A stretch of DNA of 64,000 nucleotides from Reticulascus tulasneorum. Taxonomy: Eukaryota > Ascomycota > Sordariomycetes > Glomerellales > Reticulascaceae. Positions 11,730 through 22,811 of this stretch are shown piece after piece. Location: positions 4,191,713 through 4,255,712 of the forward strand of contig LSAX01000004.1 of assembly GCA_001557505.1 (NCBI GenBank), read 5' to 3'. The translations under genes and the position numbers were made by a program. The notes beneath the pieces were generated by a model, which saw only the letters and a program-made list of their open reading frames with translations, was not told where the DNA came from and did not search any database. Position 1 is the stretch's first letter; each line of letters opens with the position of its first letter.

Positions 11730-14070
11730 ACCAGGCCAACGTCGGTAAGCATAGCCGTCAACGTGCCGTGATCTCACCGACTGCCGACTTTATGATCCCC
11801 GACACCCACAACCAACCGAAGTCCGGGAAGAGGTCCTCCGCCACTTGCGTACCATGTCGAGCTCGCAAAGTTCGTTGTGATGGAAGACCAGACATATGCA
11901 GTAACTGCGACCGCCTCGGATTCAAGTGTGTCTATGAAGATACTAGCCTTGGGGGCTCAGGAGGCCAATCCCCTTCAACTCTCGTACCACGCCGCCGTGT
12001 TCGCCAGGCTTGTTTGACTTGTCATGCTCGAAAAGCCCGATGTAGTGGTCATTCTCCCGCATGTGAGAGGTGCGTCACCCAAGGCATCGAATGTGTATAT
12101 CGAGTGTCTAAGCGAACTCGAATACCCGCCCATGCGAACGAACTTGGTGACGTTGTCGCTGGTTCTCCCCCCTCGGCCAACTTGAGCCATGAGCAATCCG
12201 CCAACCAATATCGCACCAGAGAATTTGGAACGCACGACTCACCCGACACCGCGCTCAGTGACCCTGCCATTTCACACACCCCAAGCACTGTCAACCAGGA
12301 CCCGTGAGCCCAAAACCTCACCCAGCGAAGTACGACGTCGATATACTGACATTTCCCAGATTTGGGCAAGACGACCTTTTCGAATCGTTGATCAGTCGCA
12401 CATTTGATAACTTTTTTCAACATGTTCACCATATCCCCACATATTCATTTTTGCACAGAGCGTCGTTAATGCAACGATATCATGCTGGGCGAGTCGACCG
12501 TCCATTGCTTCTCGCTCTCATCGGGGTCACCTCCATTCTAACAGACCTTGGACCAGGAACGAAGGTGTACGGCGAGAAATGCGTCAACGAGTCGGAGGCT
12601 CTAATTCTGAGAGACTTGGAGAATGCCTCGACAATCAAGGTCCAGACCCTTGTACTTATCATTAAGTACCGGATCCTATCCCGCCGCTTCTCTAGCGCTT
12701 TCATGCTTGCTGCGACAGCCTCGAGGTTCGCCACTGCATTGCGACTTAACTATGAGAACCAAGACCTATGCTTTCTAGCCCAAGAATCCAGGAGGCGGTT
12801 GATGTGGACTCTATTCATGATCGACTCCGGAATGGCTGGAGGCCACCATGACTTGGCATTGTGGTCGCCTGAATCGATTCGCATTGGCCTCCCCTGCAAC
12901 GAGCGGAACTTTGAGTTCGACCTCCCGCAAGAGACAACTACCCTTGTGCCAGGAATTATGGAGTCGAGTTCCGACGACATTGGCAGTCTAGCTCTACACA
13001 TTCGCATTCTTTGGATACGAGGGAGAATATTGCAGTATGTGAAAAGAGCACTGACAGCCAAGGGAGAAGACCTTGATCGTCTGGAAACTGAGATGCAAAC
13101 TCTGGCTAAAGAACTCGAGGACTTTGCGGACCGTCTACCCGTTTCTTTCCGCTTTTCCGAAAACAGTTTGCGGCTGAGGACCTATTCGCCGAGACTCTGC
13201 GTCTTCATCATGATACATGTCTGGTGGCGGCAATGCCACTGCGATCTTTATCGATTAGGTCTCATCGGGCTTCGGGAAGCATTGCCAAGGTCAACTTCTG
13301 AGCGCCTAGATCCCGACTTCATCGCTCACTGTCAGCGGCAATGTGTGGAGCATGCACTGGAGATGTCTAATATTTTCGAGGCCATGAAGCAGCTCGACCA
13401 CTTGCCCGTTTCAGATCTTGACATGCCAGTTTGTGCGTATCAGTGTGCCAGGATGCTCTATTACGCATACCATATCAATACCGATGAATTCGACCTCACT
13501 CCAGAGCTACTACGAGAAAAGGCGGCACTGTGCCTATATGTTACGAAGCGGTGTTGTTCTGGGACTGCTGCAGCCTCTATTGTTTGTGCCCTTGCCTCTG
13601 ATACTGGTGTATTCTTATAGTTAACTATTTTGCAGCAAGCGGATCTCGAAAGACTGGTTGCAAATGGCTTGTGTCCCGATATGACACCGAGTCGACTCGC
13701 GAGTCCAGAGCCGAATGGGTCAAAGAAAGGGCTTGCGCCACAACGGACCATGTCTCGTCATAGTCTCGTGACACAAGTGCAGCTTGTGGACGATCCCGAC
13801 ACCGGAGCTCCCACGCCCGACGAGCTCACAAACCGGCCCTTTGGCGTTGGAGCTTGGGAAGAGAATGTCCAGCTTGGCCCATCTAGGAGGCCCGCAGAAG
13901 ATGGCGGACTGGTGAGTGAACCTGTCGACGCGACCTCTCTGGAGGTGAACAATGCTTTCGAAGGCGCTCTAGAGAGCCTGGACTTTAATTTTGAACCTAT
14001 GGGGATCGACTCTTTAACATGGTTCTCGAACGACTGGGGAGCAGGCGACTTTGCGCTAACCGGCACGTGA
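11723..14070 (+). CDS. Transcription factor with two tandem Zn2Cys6 zinc clusters
   Basis: Predicted 745-aa nuclear regulator. Exons are 11723-12303, 12360-13581 and 13636-14070. The first intron is 56 nt. The second is 54 nt, in frame, and removes a TAG. Two complete zinc clusters sit close together: Cys 42, 45, 52, 59, 62, 69 and Cys 97, 100, 107, 114, 117, 124, with identical C-x2-C-x6-C-x6-C-x2-C-x6-C spacing. The basic tracts RARKVR and HARKAR follow the second Cys of each cluster. Most fungal factors of this class have one cluster. A middle homology region begins near FGQDDLFESLISRTFDNFF and includes the helical segments typical of the fungal-specific transcription factor domain. The C terminus is acidic, with SLDFNFEPMGIDSLTWF as a candidate activation segment. 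Target genes cannot be inferred. The 11667-11729 uORF overlaps the start. Confidence 0.88.
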
Positions 14071-15176
14071 TCCGACTGGAAGGTGTCCCGGTCCTTCACA
14101 GCTGAGAGTAAGAGCGGCCGGCCTGTTGCTGGGTACCCCTCATTGAGCCCCACGGATTGCAGAAGGACCACGAGCCTCACTCTCGTTGGCCATGATCGGT
14201 ACCCTGGGTTTCAACTCGTGCCCGTGCTGGGCCGGCTGGAGATCTAGCATCAAGAGCTCGGTGCGCTTGCATTGCTTGGCGTTTCTTGGAGTTACGGGCC
14301 ATTGCTTCAATGTAAACTTTTGTCTTGGTGGATGAAGAGACTTGATAGAATTCAAGGCTCTACAGGACACAAATCATGAGCCTCTCTCATTGCCCAGAGT
14401 GGTTTATTCGTGAATTATGGCCCGCTTCACCGTTAATTTGGTTCTTGGGGTCTAGGAGTAAGACGGCCAGCCCACTGGACCAAGACTACGAACTCAGCAA
14501 AGCGACAAGTTGTCTTTCTGGTGCACAGGTGTAGCCCTTAAAATGTTTGCGGTAACGCTCCTGCTAGGAACCTCTCCCACCCAGTAACGTCGCTATGTCA
14601 TCTCCAACTTCCAACAGGCGAATAACAAAATCCATTCGAATAGGTTCAAATGGCTAATTAAAGAATTCCTCACCTCTTTGCTCACGTTTCAGCCGCCCTG
14701 TTGACAGGGGGAGATAGCTTGGTTTAGTCGGCGAGTAGCGAGGCAATAATTTGCTGGTTGGACCTGGCCAGATATGAACTGAATTTCCAACTCGAAGTAT
14801 GCCCTGTGCTCTACCCATGAGTATACAGTACATGCCAGGTGCTTCATGAACCCGTAGAGGAAACTCCTTGGGGAGTCGCACTGCCACAAACTGCCTTTGC
14901 TGATGTTGATAATTCGACACCTATCGCGGGCGATCCTTGATCCTGGGGAGGCCTTGGCAAGATGCCCCATATCCCCCACTCCAGTGACCCCGCCAAAAAA
15001 AATTCCGCTGGGCCACAATTCTTTGACCCACCTACATTTTATATCATCTACCTTGTCTAAAAGAATAGAACACGAGACGTAGTAGTAATACAACATCCCG
15101 AGTTACATGCTCGCGAACCTTATCACATACATAGAGGAACATCAAATTCGCAAGCATACCGCTTCTCCATCCTACC
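14071..15176. other. Intergenic region
   Basis: About 1.1 kb between the zinc-cluster regulator and NOB1; no supported gene. It probably contains the NOB1 promoter. Confidence 0.5.
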
Positions 15177-16544
15177 ATGGCCTCGCAATCGCCATCTCTG
15201 ATGGAGGAACCTAACCGAGTAGAATCGGTCAGCGTCAACCCCGAAACCCCACGGACGACTCCCAGGAAGCCGATACACTGTCTCTGCCTCGATGCTGGTC
15301 CCTTAATCAAGAATGATCCATCTGTGAGCTCTCTGATTGCTCAGGCAGATGAGCTCTACATGCTACCATCCATCCTAGCAGAGATCCGGGACGCGAGCAC
15401 CCGCAGCCGAGTCGAGACGACGCTCCTTCCCTTTGTCAAGTTGCGCAATCCCCGCCCAGAGAGTATCAAGTTCGTCTCTGGATTTGCGAGGCGTACAGGC
15501 GATTTGGAAGTCTTGAGTCGACCCGATTTGCATTTGCTGGCGCTGGCCTACGAACTAGAAGTGGAAAGGAATGGGGGAGATTGGAGGCTGAGGAGAGACC
15601 CCGGACAGAGGGGCATCAACGGGAAGTCCCCGAAGTCTGGAGATACAACGGCGAAGGAAATATCCGAGAATGAGTCTTCAACAGGAGTCGAAGCAAACAA
15701 CAATGGCGTTGAGGCCGGCGAGGGAACACAGGGAACCGATGGTGGAAAGGAAGAGGGTGCAGCGAATCCTCGTGAGGATGCTGACACGGAAACCCTGGTG
15801 AGCGACATGCACAAGCTTGACGTAGTAGATGAAGCCGACTCTCATCAAGAAGAGACCACACTCATTGAAGAGCATGTGGATGATGCATCCGAGGATTCTG
15901 ACTCCGAGGATGGTTGGATTACTCCTTCAAACTTGAAACAACATCAGGCAAAAGACAGTGCGCCACGGTCTCCAACAACAACCGCACTTGCCATCCAAGT
16001 TGGCCTTCTCACAACAGATTTTGCCATGCAGAATGTTGCCTTGAGGATTGGCATAAACGTGTTGTCTTCGTCAATGTCTCGCATCACGCAGCTCAAAACC
16101 TGGGTACTTCGTTGCCATGGGTGTTTCCACATATGCAAGAAGATGGACCGGCAGTTCTGTCCCAGCTGCGGACAAGCAACTTTGATCCGTACATCTTGTT
16201 CCACCGACGACTCTGGCAACTTCAAAATCTACCTCAAAAAGAATTTTCAGTGGAAGAATCGCGGCAACGTATACAGTGTCCCCAAGCCCATCCATGGGAG
16301 TGCCAGCGGGAAGCTCTCAAAGGATGCCGGCGGAGGGAAAAACGGCTGGGGCAGGAATCTGATCTTCGCAGAAGATCAAAAGGAGTATTCAAAAGCAGTA
16401 GAAACAAAACGACGCACAAAACAGAGAGATTTGATGGACGAAGACTACCTACCAAGCATTCTCAGCGGGGACAGACCAAACGAAAATGGCAGGGTACGCG
16501 TTGGCGCCGGGAAGAATATCAATGCCAGTAGGAGGAGAGGCTGA
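15177..16544 (+). CDS. nob1: 20S pre-rRNA D-site endonuclease Nob1
   Basis: Intronless 455-aa ribosome biogenesis factor. Nob1 cleaves the 3' end of 18S rRNA (site D) in late cytoplasmic pre-40S particles. The PIN nuclease domain starts at about residue 36 with LCLDAGPLIKN (first catalytic Asp), then PSILAEIRD (catalytic Glu) and RTGDLEVLSRPDLHLLALAYELE. It is completed after a long acidic insert by LLTTDFAMQN at about residue 281 (last acidic residue). A zinc ribbon follows at about residues 311-332, with CHGC and CPSCG pairs. The C terminus is the usual basic tail. The insert between the PIN halves (about residues 145-265) is Glu/Asp/Ser-rich, as in other fungal Nob1 proteins. The start ATG at 15177 lies just upstream of MASQSPSLMEEP and no earlier in-frame ATG is preferred. 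Confidence 0.95.
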   Translation: MASQSPSLMEEPNRVESVSVNPETPRTTPRKPIHCLCLDAGPLIKNDPSVSSLIAQADELYMLPSILAEIRDASTRSRVETTLLPFVKLRNPRPESIKFVSGFARRTGDLEVLSRPDLHLLALAYELEVERNGGDWRLRRDPGQRGINGKSPKSGDTTAKEISENESSTGVEANNNGVEAGEGTQGTDGGKEEGAANPREDADTETLVSDMHKLDVVDEADSHQEETTLIEEHVDDASEDSDSEDGWITPSNLKQHQAKDSAPRSPTTTALAIQVGLLTTDFAMQNVALRIGINVLSSSMSRITQLKTWVLRCHGCFHICKKMDRQFCPSCGQATLIRTSCSTDDSGNFKIYLKKNFQWKNRGNVYSVPKPIHGSASGKLSKDAGGGKNGWGRNLIFAEDQKEYSKAVETKRRTKQRDLMDEDYLPSILSGDRPNENGRVRVGAGKNINASRRRG

Positions 16545-17974
16545 GGAAGCAGCTCGTAGTCTGCCCATTTGGGTTTGATCGTAGACATCATGTACTTAAT
16601 TCACAGACGATACCATGATACGCTTGCACACGCGACAGCTGCCTGTTGAAAAATGCGGTGCATTGCCAAAACCTAGCCCTGTCTCGACGCCAATGATATC
16701 CATGGCGAAATCCAGCAAACGCCAAAGCCCTTCAAATCCGATGTTTCACAGACTCCACTACAATCCATCGAACCAGTTTTCCACACACCGATCACTGTCT
16801 TGATATATGGATTCGCCTTTACCGCAGCTAATGCTCCTCTCGTCCTACAGTGGAATGCCTTCCCCTTGACCCTTTGGACAGTTCGAATTATTTGGTTGAT
16901 GGTTGTTGGCAGCAGGCCGTCTCATTAACTGGAGGTATTTGGATCTTCTGCGAATTTGTCAACCGGAGTTACCCAATCAGAGAAGGTAGCACGAACTTTG
17001 TTGGGTGAGAAGCAGGGTGAACCGGCGCTTGAGAGTCACTCTTTGTCTGGACCACTTGTCGTCTGGGGAGAATCGCGCCGGGTGCGCAGATTTCGTTACC
17101 TGTCCGCGATCAACCTTTTTCAAGGTATCTGATTTGGTTAATGGTATGCCCATTTCGAATTGAGCTTGGCACTTACAAATACGGGTGCCCGAAGCATCAA
17201 GCGTGTACATGAGATGCATTTTGGATATGCTGCAGAGACGGCTGCTTGGTGGCTTCGAATGTATTAGAAGAATGGACCTGGGCAAGTATTTTTTTCTCCT
17301 CGCGACTTTTCAAATTTTGGAAGTCTACAGAAAAATTTATGCGGGACGAGGAATGGATCACGTGATCTCAGATCTTTCTGTCGTCCAAAGTCCAGCGTTA
17401 CGCCTACGTACCTGCAAGGTACCTATTGGGAGGGAAATTCCAATTTCGAAATCAAAGGACATTTCTGATCATGGACGCAAACATTGGGCAGTGAGTGCAG
17501 CGTAAAATTGGCAGTACCCTTTGAACTGCATAATGGTCGTTGCCAGACGTTATGACCAAAGGATGTGCCATTCGTCAACGTGCTGTAAACTTGTGTTCCT
17601 CGCGGAAGCCCGAAGTATCTTTGACTACGGCTTGATATTTGCCCGAATGCATAGAAATGGTGGCTAGGTCTGCATCAGGATGGATATATAACGCAAATAA
17701 CGGATACTAACCGAGCGAGGCATGCCAGATGAAGCGCTTGCTCTAAATGGCGAAACTGGTCCGGTGAGTATGGCCACCAGTCATCACCGCCTGAATCCAC
17801 AACACAACCGAAGCTGGAATGTCATCATTTATGCGAATAGTAATTTCCAACGTTAGTCATACAGATGTTGATTCTCAGCAAAAGTGGTCCATGTCCAACA
17901 TAAAAGGCTTCAATGTGTCAGCCTCCCCAGTCATTACAGAACTTACTCACCACAAAATGTGAAGAAAGCAAGCA
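16545..17974. other. Intergenic region between NOB1 and the hydrolase/RiPP locus
   Basis: About 1.4 kb. Short frames (16615-16803, 17185-17505) have no recognisable content. No further biosynthetic gene of the neighbouring RiPP-type locus was recognised here. Confidence 0.45.
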
Positions 17975-17980
17975 TATAAA
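17975..17980 (+). promoter_or_regulatory. TATAAA box of the alpha/beta-hydrolase gene
   Basis: A TATAAA hexamer about 105 bases upstream of the ATG at 18086. The position is compatible with a core promoter element; this is inferred from sequence only. Confidence 0.4.
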
Positions 17981-18085
17981 ACAGCATTGATCCAGTCGGA
18001 AATTTGAATAGAGATGCACAAGCTACCAAGGAAACCTGAGCGTCCATCATAATAGTCCCCAGTCCCAGGCACTTAAGCACAAACC

Positions 18086-19345
18086 ATGAGACTAGGCGCA
18101 TCTATCAACGGAGCATTGCTGCTCGCACTGGCTACTCTCTCCGAAACTCGCAAGTGCCAGAATCTCACCGTTCCAGTAACAATTTCCGCCCGCAACGGGG
18201 TGTTTAGTCAGAAGACCCCCATCACAAACATAGATGTCACAAGCTTTACGTTGAACCTCACACAACAAGGCCAAAACTACTCCGAGACGGTGTTGGAAGG
18301 TGTAAGCAACTGAGCGAGCACCTACATAAACCAAGAGGTTGTGGCTCACTTAGAATCATAGTACGCAACTGTGTCTGGGACATACAATATCGCGGCAACA
18401 TATTGCCAACCTAACAACGGAAAGAGCAAAGTTGTCCAGCTACTGACCCATGGTATTGCGTTTGACCGCAGCTATTGGGACCTCCCTGCCCACAAGTATA
18501 ACTACAGCTATGTGAGGGAGGCGGTTGATGAGTACGGCTACTCCACATTCACCTGGGATCGACTGGGCATCGGCATGTCGGAACACGGAGAGCCGGTCAA
18601 TGAGATCCAAGCTTGGTTGGAGGTCTCAGCGCTTGCTGAGTTGACTAGAAAGCTACGGACGGGCAGGATTCGCGGCATTCCTCGCAAGTATGCGAAAGTT
18701 GTGCATGTGGGACATTCATTTGGATCCCTACACACATATCAGCTGACCTCAATGGATCCCTCGGCCTCAGATGGCATTGTGTTGACGGGATTTAGCCAAT
18801 ACGCCGGCGGAATCCCTTATTTTGGCTTGGGAGGCAACTTTATTCAGGCAAATCTCAACCCAGCACTGAAGAGCTACAAGAACGGATACTTGGCATCCGG
18901 CGACATAAGCGCTGTTCAGACCAATTTTTTCTCTCCAGTTCCTGGTCAATTTGATCCCGATATTCTTAATGTGGCTTGGGCTATGGGCCAGCCCGTTACT
19001 GTCGGCGAGCTCCTAACCATCGGCTCCGAGGCACAGTTTGCAAACCACATCAAAGGGCCAGTACTGATCATCACAGGTGAACGAGACATTCCATTTTGTG
19101 CGGGGAATTGTTTGAACACTGGAAACCCGGACGTTTACTCCATCCCATCAGCAGCTGAGAAATCCTTCCCCAACACCACGGCGTTCAATGCAGTCATTGT
19201 ACCCGATGCTGGCCACGGATTGAACCTAGTGAGTAATTCCGCGCATCAAAATATGGATTTTCTAACAGATATTTAGGAATATTCTCACACTTTTACATAT
19301 AAATCAATGTTAAACTTTCTTGTTCAACACGGGTTGAAACCATGA
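18086..19345 (+). CDS. Secreted alpha/beta-hydrolase
   Basis: Predicted 383-aa alpha/beta-hydrolase-fold enzyme. Exons are 18086-18301, 18362-19228 and 19277-19345. The last intron (48 nt, TCTAAC branch site) removes an in-frame early stop and gives the more usual end EYSHTFTYKS to HGLKP. The N terminus MRLGASINGALLLALATLS looks like a signal peptide. The catalytic triad is visible: GHSFGS with the nucleophile Ser near residue 188, an Asp in GERDIPF near 311, and the His in DAGHGLN near 354. The TWDRLGIGMSEH segment follows the oxyanion strand. The substrate is unknown. Its 3' end lies 371 bases from the 3' end of the Kex2-repeat precursor gene, so it could belong to that locus, but this is inference from position only. 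Confidence 0.85.
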
Positions 19346-19716
19346 ACCGCTTAACAAGTAGACTATATATAGTAGAATAGTATATTGTTATAGATGATGT
19401 CATAGGCTCAAATATGAGCGGTGCTAGTGAAGCATCAGGATCAAACCACAAATTTCACAATTGAGACAGTGAGGCTGCTTCGCAAGTAGTCAAGAACTCT
19501 ATGAAGTCTTTCTTTTGCAACGCAAGGCGCCCGTTTGCTGGCTTGGCACGTACTTTTATTGCTGATAGTCTAGGAGAACTTTACGTTGACAACAGGTCCA
19601 TAGGGCGGGGGTTCGGCCAGTCATCGAGATGAAGCCATATCCTTCATGTGTCTGTCTTTTGTTTCCCGGGCGATCTTTAGATAGAATCTGGTAGATTTCC
19701 TTGATGTGCATTCAAA

Positions 19717-20091
19717 TTACATTGGCAAATAAGACTCGTCGGCGCTGGTCTCGGCTCTCTTCATGGGAAGATAAGACTCGTCGGCGCTCGTCTCGGCTCT
19801 CTTCATCGGAAGGTAAGACTCGTCGGCGCTCGTCTCGGCTCTCTTCATCGGAAGATAAGACTCGTCAGCGCTCGTCTCGGCTCTCTTCATCGGAAGGTAC
19901 GACTCGTCAGCACTAGCCTCGGCTCTCTTCATCGGAAGATAAGACTCGTCGGCGCTGACTTCACCTAACATATCAGTTAGTAACGTTGGGGCTTTCCACG
20001 CAGCGTTGAAATTACCATGGCCATTGTGAGGTATTGTTGGTAGAGCATAGCCACATGAAGCCAGCAGTGTCAAGATAACGGCAGCTTTCAT
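19717..20091 (-). CDS. Kex2-processed repeat precursor, candidate dikaritin-type RiPP
   Basis: Predicted secretory peptide precursor of 107 aa after splicing (exons 20091-20016 and 19964-19717). The start at 20091 gives a clean signal peptide, MKAAVILTLLASCGYA. A 51-nt in-frame intron with a perfect TACTAAC branch site and a GTTAG acceptor is proposed; if retained, 17 residues would lie before the array. Six near-identical 14-residue repeats follow. Each ends SADESYLPM; five are followed by Lys-Arg (Kex2 site) and the last by the stop codon. The linker AET or AEA after each KR resembles the trimmed spacers of Kex2 substrates. In ustiloxin, phomopsin and asperipin pathways such precursors yield Tyr-containing peptides cyclised by UstYa-type oxidases. 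A UstYa-like gene is divergently placed 1.26 kb away. It does not resemble the usual alpha-pheromone precursor. Confidence 0.82.
   Translation of the reverse strand: MKAAVILTLLASCGYALPTIPHNGHGNFNAAWKAPTLLTDMLGEVSADESYLPMKRAEASADESYLPMKRAETSADESYLPMKRAETSADESYLPMKRAETSADESYLPMKRAETSADESYLPM
19724..19960 (-). repeat. 42-bp coding tandem repeat of the RiPP precursor
   Basis: Six units with a 42-bp (14-codon) period, nearly identical at DNA level, each encoding the SADESYLPM core. Near identity of synonymous positions suggests recent unit duplication or gene conversion. Confidence 0.85.
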
Positions 20092-21352
20092 CTTGCTTTG
20101 ACGGTATGTTTCGTTGTAGGGAGATTGAAGGCCGCGCTGAATTTGCACTCCCTACTGGCGGTTAGATAATTTGCCAAATTACGATAACCAAGAGGGAAGT
20201 AGGAAGGCGAAGAGATCTTTAGTTATCCAGGAATGACGGCCAGTAGCAGCACTGAAAACACTGCATTAAATCCTCCCGATCACCCTCCATCGTTTACATA
20301 GCCATTCTTGATTGTGGCGACTTGAAGGGTACGACTATCGGGACTTTTGCCATGTACGGAGGAGGCAGGTGACACAATGATCATTTTCGAATGACATCCA
20401 TCGATTACAATCTTCCTCAGGATACTCCTCCTCTACCAGAACAATCATGCAATTGGTCTCGGAGTCCTAAATCTGCCGACTCGGCTAGCCATTGCGCACG
20501 GTAACGGATGACTGAATCTATACTGAATGCTTGGTGAAAGAAACCTGTTTGAGAAGACGACGTGATGACGGTAGATCGGTGGCGCGGTCGTTTACCTTCC
20601 CTTTCGACTTTAGTCTTTGGAGTACCCTCAAGGGTCAGTGTATGAATGCCCCAGAATTGAAAGAATTATCCGTTACTGGTGGAAACTGCTTGCTGCAGAT
20701 TTGAAGTTTATGTTGCATTGGCGGCAAGCATGATCACACCAGCAGGTTCTAGCACTAATCGGCCTGCATTTCCTGTTTATATGTATGGGTACTAATCAGG
20801 GAATCCGCTTACTTTTGAGCGTTCGTTGCACAAATACGAAGGCTGCATATTGTAGATGTGATCCACGGATGTCTCTCTGTTGACGCTAAAGTGGATTTGG
20901 CAGGCCGACCCCGAGTTTGCGGGCCGGGAGCATGCATGTGTCAATCCGGCTTTGCCTACAACGTTACCTCAAAATGCACTGCTGTTTCTAGAATCGGCTA
21001 CATGTCTATGTAGATCGTCTGCAGCGTCAGTGAGTTAGCCGAGATAATGGAGAAGGACTACGGACCTTCCATTTACAGATGGCGCATGCTCCTTAACGAT
21101 ATGCCGGGCACTACCTTACTTTAACTTTTGCGAGAACGACCAGGACTCACCCAAAGTCGCCACACTAGAAGTCACACCATCGTGATAACAATTATCGAAC
21201 TGAGGCTTGATAGTTTCCCTTCCTGTCGCATTTCCGGGTTCGGTTCATTCGAACCTGAAAAAGTGCATACTCAATTCAAGTGGCTTCTAACTTTGTCTCA
21301 CTAATATTTCGTTGAACTTTCCGATTTCAATAATAGAAAATATTTTTATCAC
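20092..21352. promoter_or_regulatory. Divergent promoter region of the RiPP precursor and UstYa-like gene
   Basis: A 1.26-kb region with no supported reading frame, lying between the minus-strand precursor start and the plus-strand oxidase start. It likely contains both promoters, which would allow joint regulation. No binding site could be assigned with confidence. Confidence 0.5.
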
Positions 21353-22513
21353 ATGGATCATCGAGGAAAGCGCTTTGAGGGGTACAAACCCGTAGATGTC
21401 GACGAACAATGGGACTCCACAGGGGAGGCCGAGATGGAGTTTCTCTCGCGTCCCAGGCGCGCTTCGTTACTAAACCAAAGGGGAGCGTGGATATTACATG
21501 CTCTCCTCGTGACAATATACTCCGGGATATTCCTGTTTACAACAAATCGAGCCGCAAGGAGTTCATCCGTGTTCGGTCTGCTCGACTGTAAGCATCGCAT
21601 CCCACTGCGATAAGCTTAGTTCAGTCGCGCTAATCCACGGTATAGCTCCAGCAACTGCAATTGGCGAACAGACACATCTCGAGGTTTTTGACATCCAAGG
21701 TCCGCCACATGGAATCTACACGGGAGAGCCACGGCCTGAACTTGACCAAGCCTGGAGAGATTTATTGCAATGTTGGTTGTCCCTCGACACATGGGCGCAT
21801 GACTCTATAGGAGGATTGTTCTGACTTGAACAGACAATAACATCAGAGTATCTGATGACTGGGTTCATCGATGGGTCCGAGAGCACGAAGCTGTCAAGCT
21901 ACCAGACGGCGGCTACCTTGGCATGCTAAGCGTGTTCCACGAACTTCACTGTATCGTAAGTGTGGTCTTAACTTGTTGCAGTGCACTCATTGACTATCTC
22001 TAGAAACGCTTGTATCAGACATTGCATCCCGAGTACTATTTTCCAAACGCGAGCAGCACAGAAATACTTACGAACCGCGAACACAATAGTAGGTGACATC
22101 CACGGGCAATCTTGGAGCGTTTAAGGGGCCGGCGCTAAAACTGGTCTGGCCTAGAGCACTGTCTTGAAGTTCTTCGGATGGGTTCAGCTTGTCGAGGCGA
22201 CATATCTATTATCACACACATGTGGACAGATATTGACGCGCAACCCATTGTCAACCAGACCGCACCACATCAATGCGTAGATTTCAATCAGGTTACTAAG
22301 TATGCTCGTGAGAGTTCCGTCGATGTGTACCAGAATGGTTATATAGTACATCCTAAGTTTGGTAAGTTTCCGTTCTCTGTTCGATACTGCAAGCGTTCTC
22401 GTCTCATCTGTACTGTAAGTAGCTATTGGCTAAGTGAATCAACAGGTCCAACGTTTCCTCATGGAAACAGTATTAAGCCGTTTCAAGGACAAGAACACCA
22501 TGTGCATAAGTAA
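21353..22513 (+). CDS. UstYa-like (DUF3328) oxidase
   Basis: Predicted 280-aa type II membrane protein of the UstYa family, whose characterised members catalyse oxidative cyclisation of fungal ribosomal peptides (ustiloxin, asperipin, phomopsin) and related modifications. Six exons keep frame: 21353-21587, 21646-21771, 21834-21955, 22004-22088, 22155-22361 and 22446-22513. A single transmembrane helix is visible near residues 44-64 (WILHALLVTIYSGIFLFTT) after a basic cytosolic tail. Both family motifs are present: HELHC in VFHELHCIKRLYQ, and HNKHC, which is split by the fourth intron and continues LEVLRMGSACRGDIS. The last intron is 84 nt and in frame, so retention would still give a complete protein. 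It is divergent from the Kex2-repeat precursor and ends 298 bases from the convergent phosphate permease gene. Substrate assignment to that precursor is inference. Confidence 0.9.
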
Positions 22514-22811
22514 TTGAAGGAGAAAATCATTAGTGATACCATTTGAGGTGCTTACTTGCCGCGAAAGTATATATGATGACTGAAAGTAGTTCGTGGAGAA
22601 TTGGCACAAGAAAGCTCAATTGGAAAATGGTGTAATGAATTATGGTCTAGCTCCTCCATTTGTCATAGTTCGTGACGATGAATACAATGGAGTTATAAGC
22701 ATAGTCCAATACAATTGTAGACATTTTTTAGAACAATTTCCAAACCCTGTTCCACCCTTTGGCTAATTAACTAGTGCTAGAGAAATGAATAGTAGTAGAA
22801 CAAGCCGCCCG

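Noticed and set aside
13582..13635. Premature stop in the zinc-cluster regulator (TAG at 13618)
   Set aside because: It falls in a 54-nt in-frame intron with good donor, branch and acceptor signals.
19229..19276. Early stop at the end of the alpha/beta-hydrolase
   Set aside because: Explained by a 48-nt intron with a TCTAAC branch site; the spliced end is more typical of the family.
19717..20091. Alpha-type mating pheromone precursor
   Set aside because: Kex2-repeat layout fits, but the core SADESYLPM does not resemble the Trp/Cys-type pheromones of Eurotiales, and a UstYa-like gene is adjacent.
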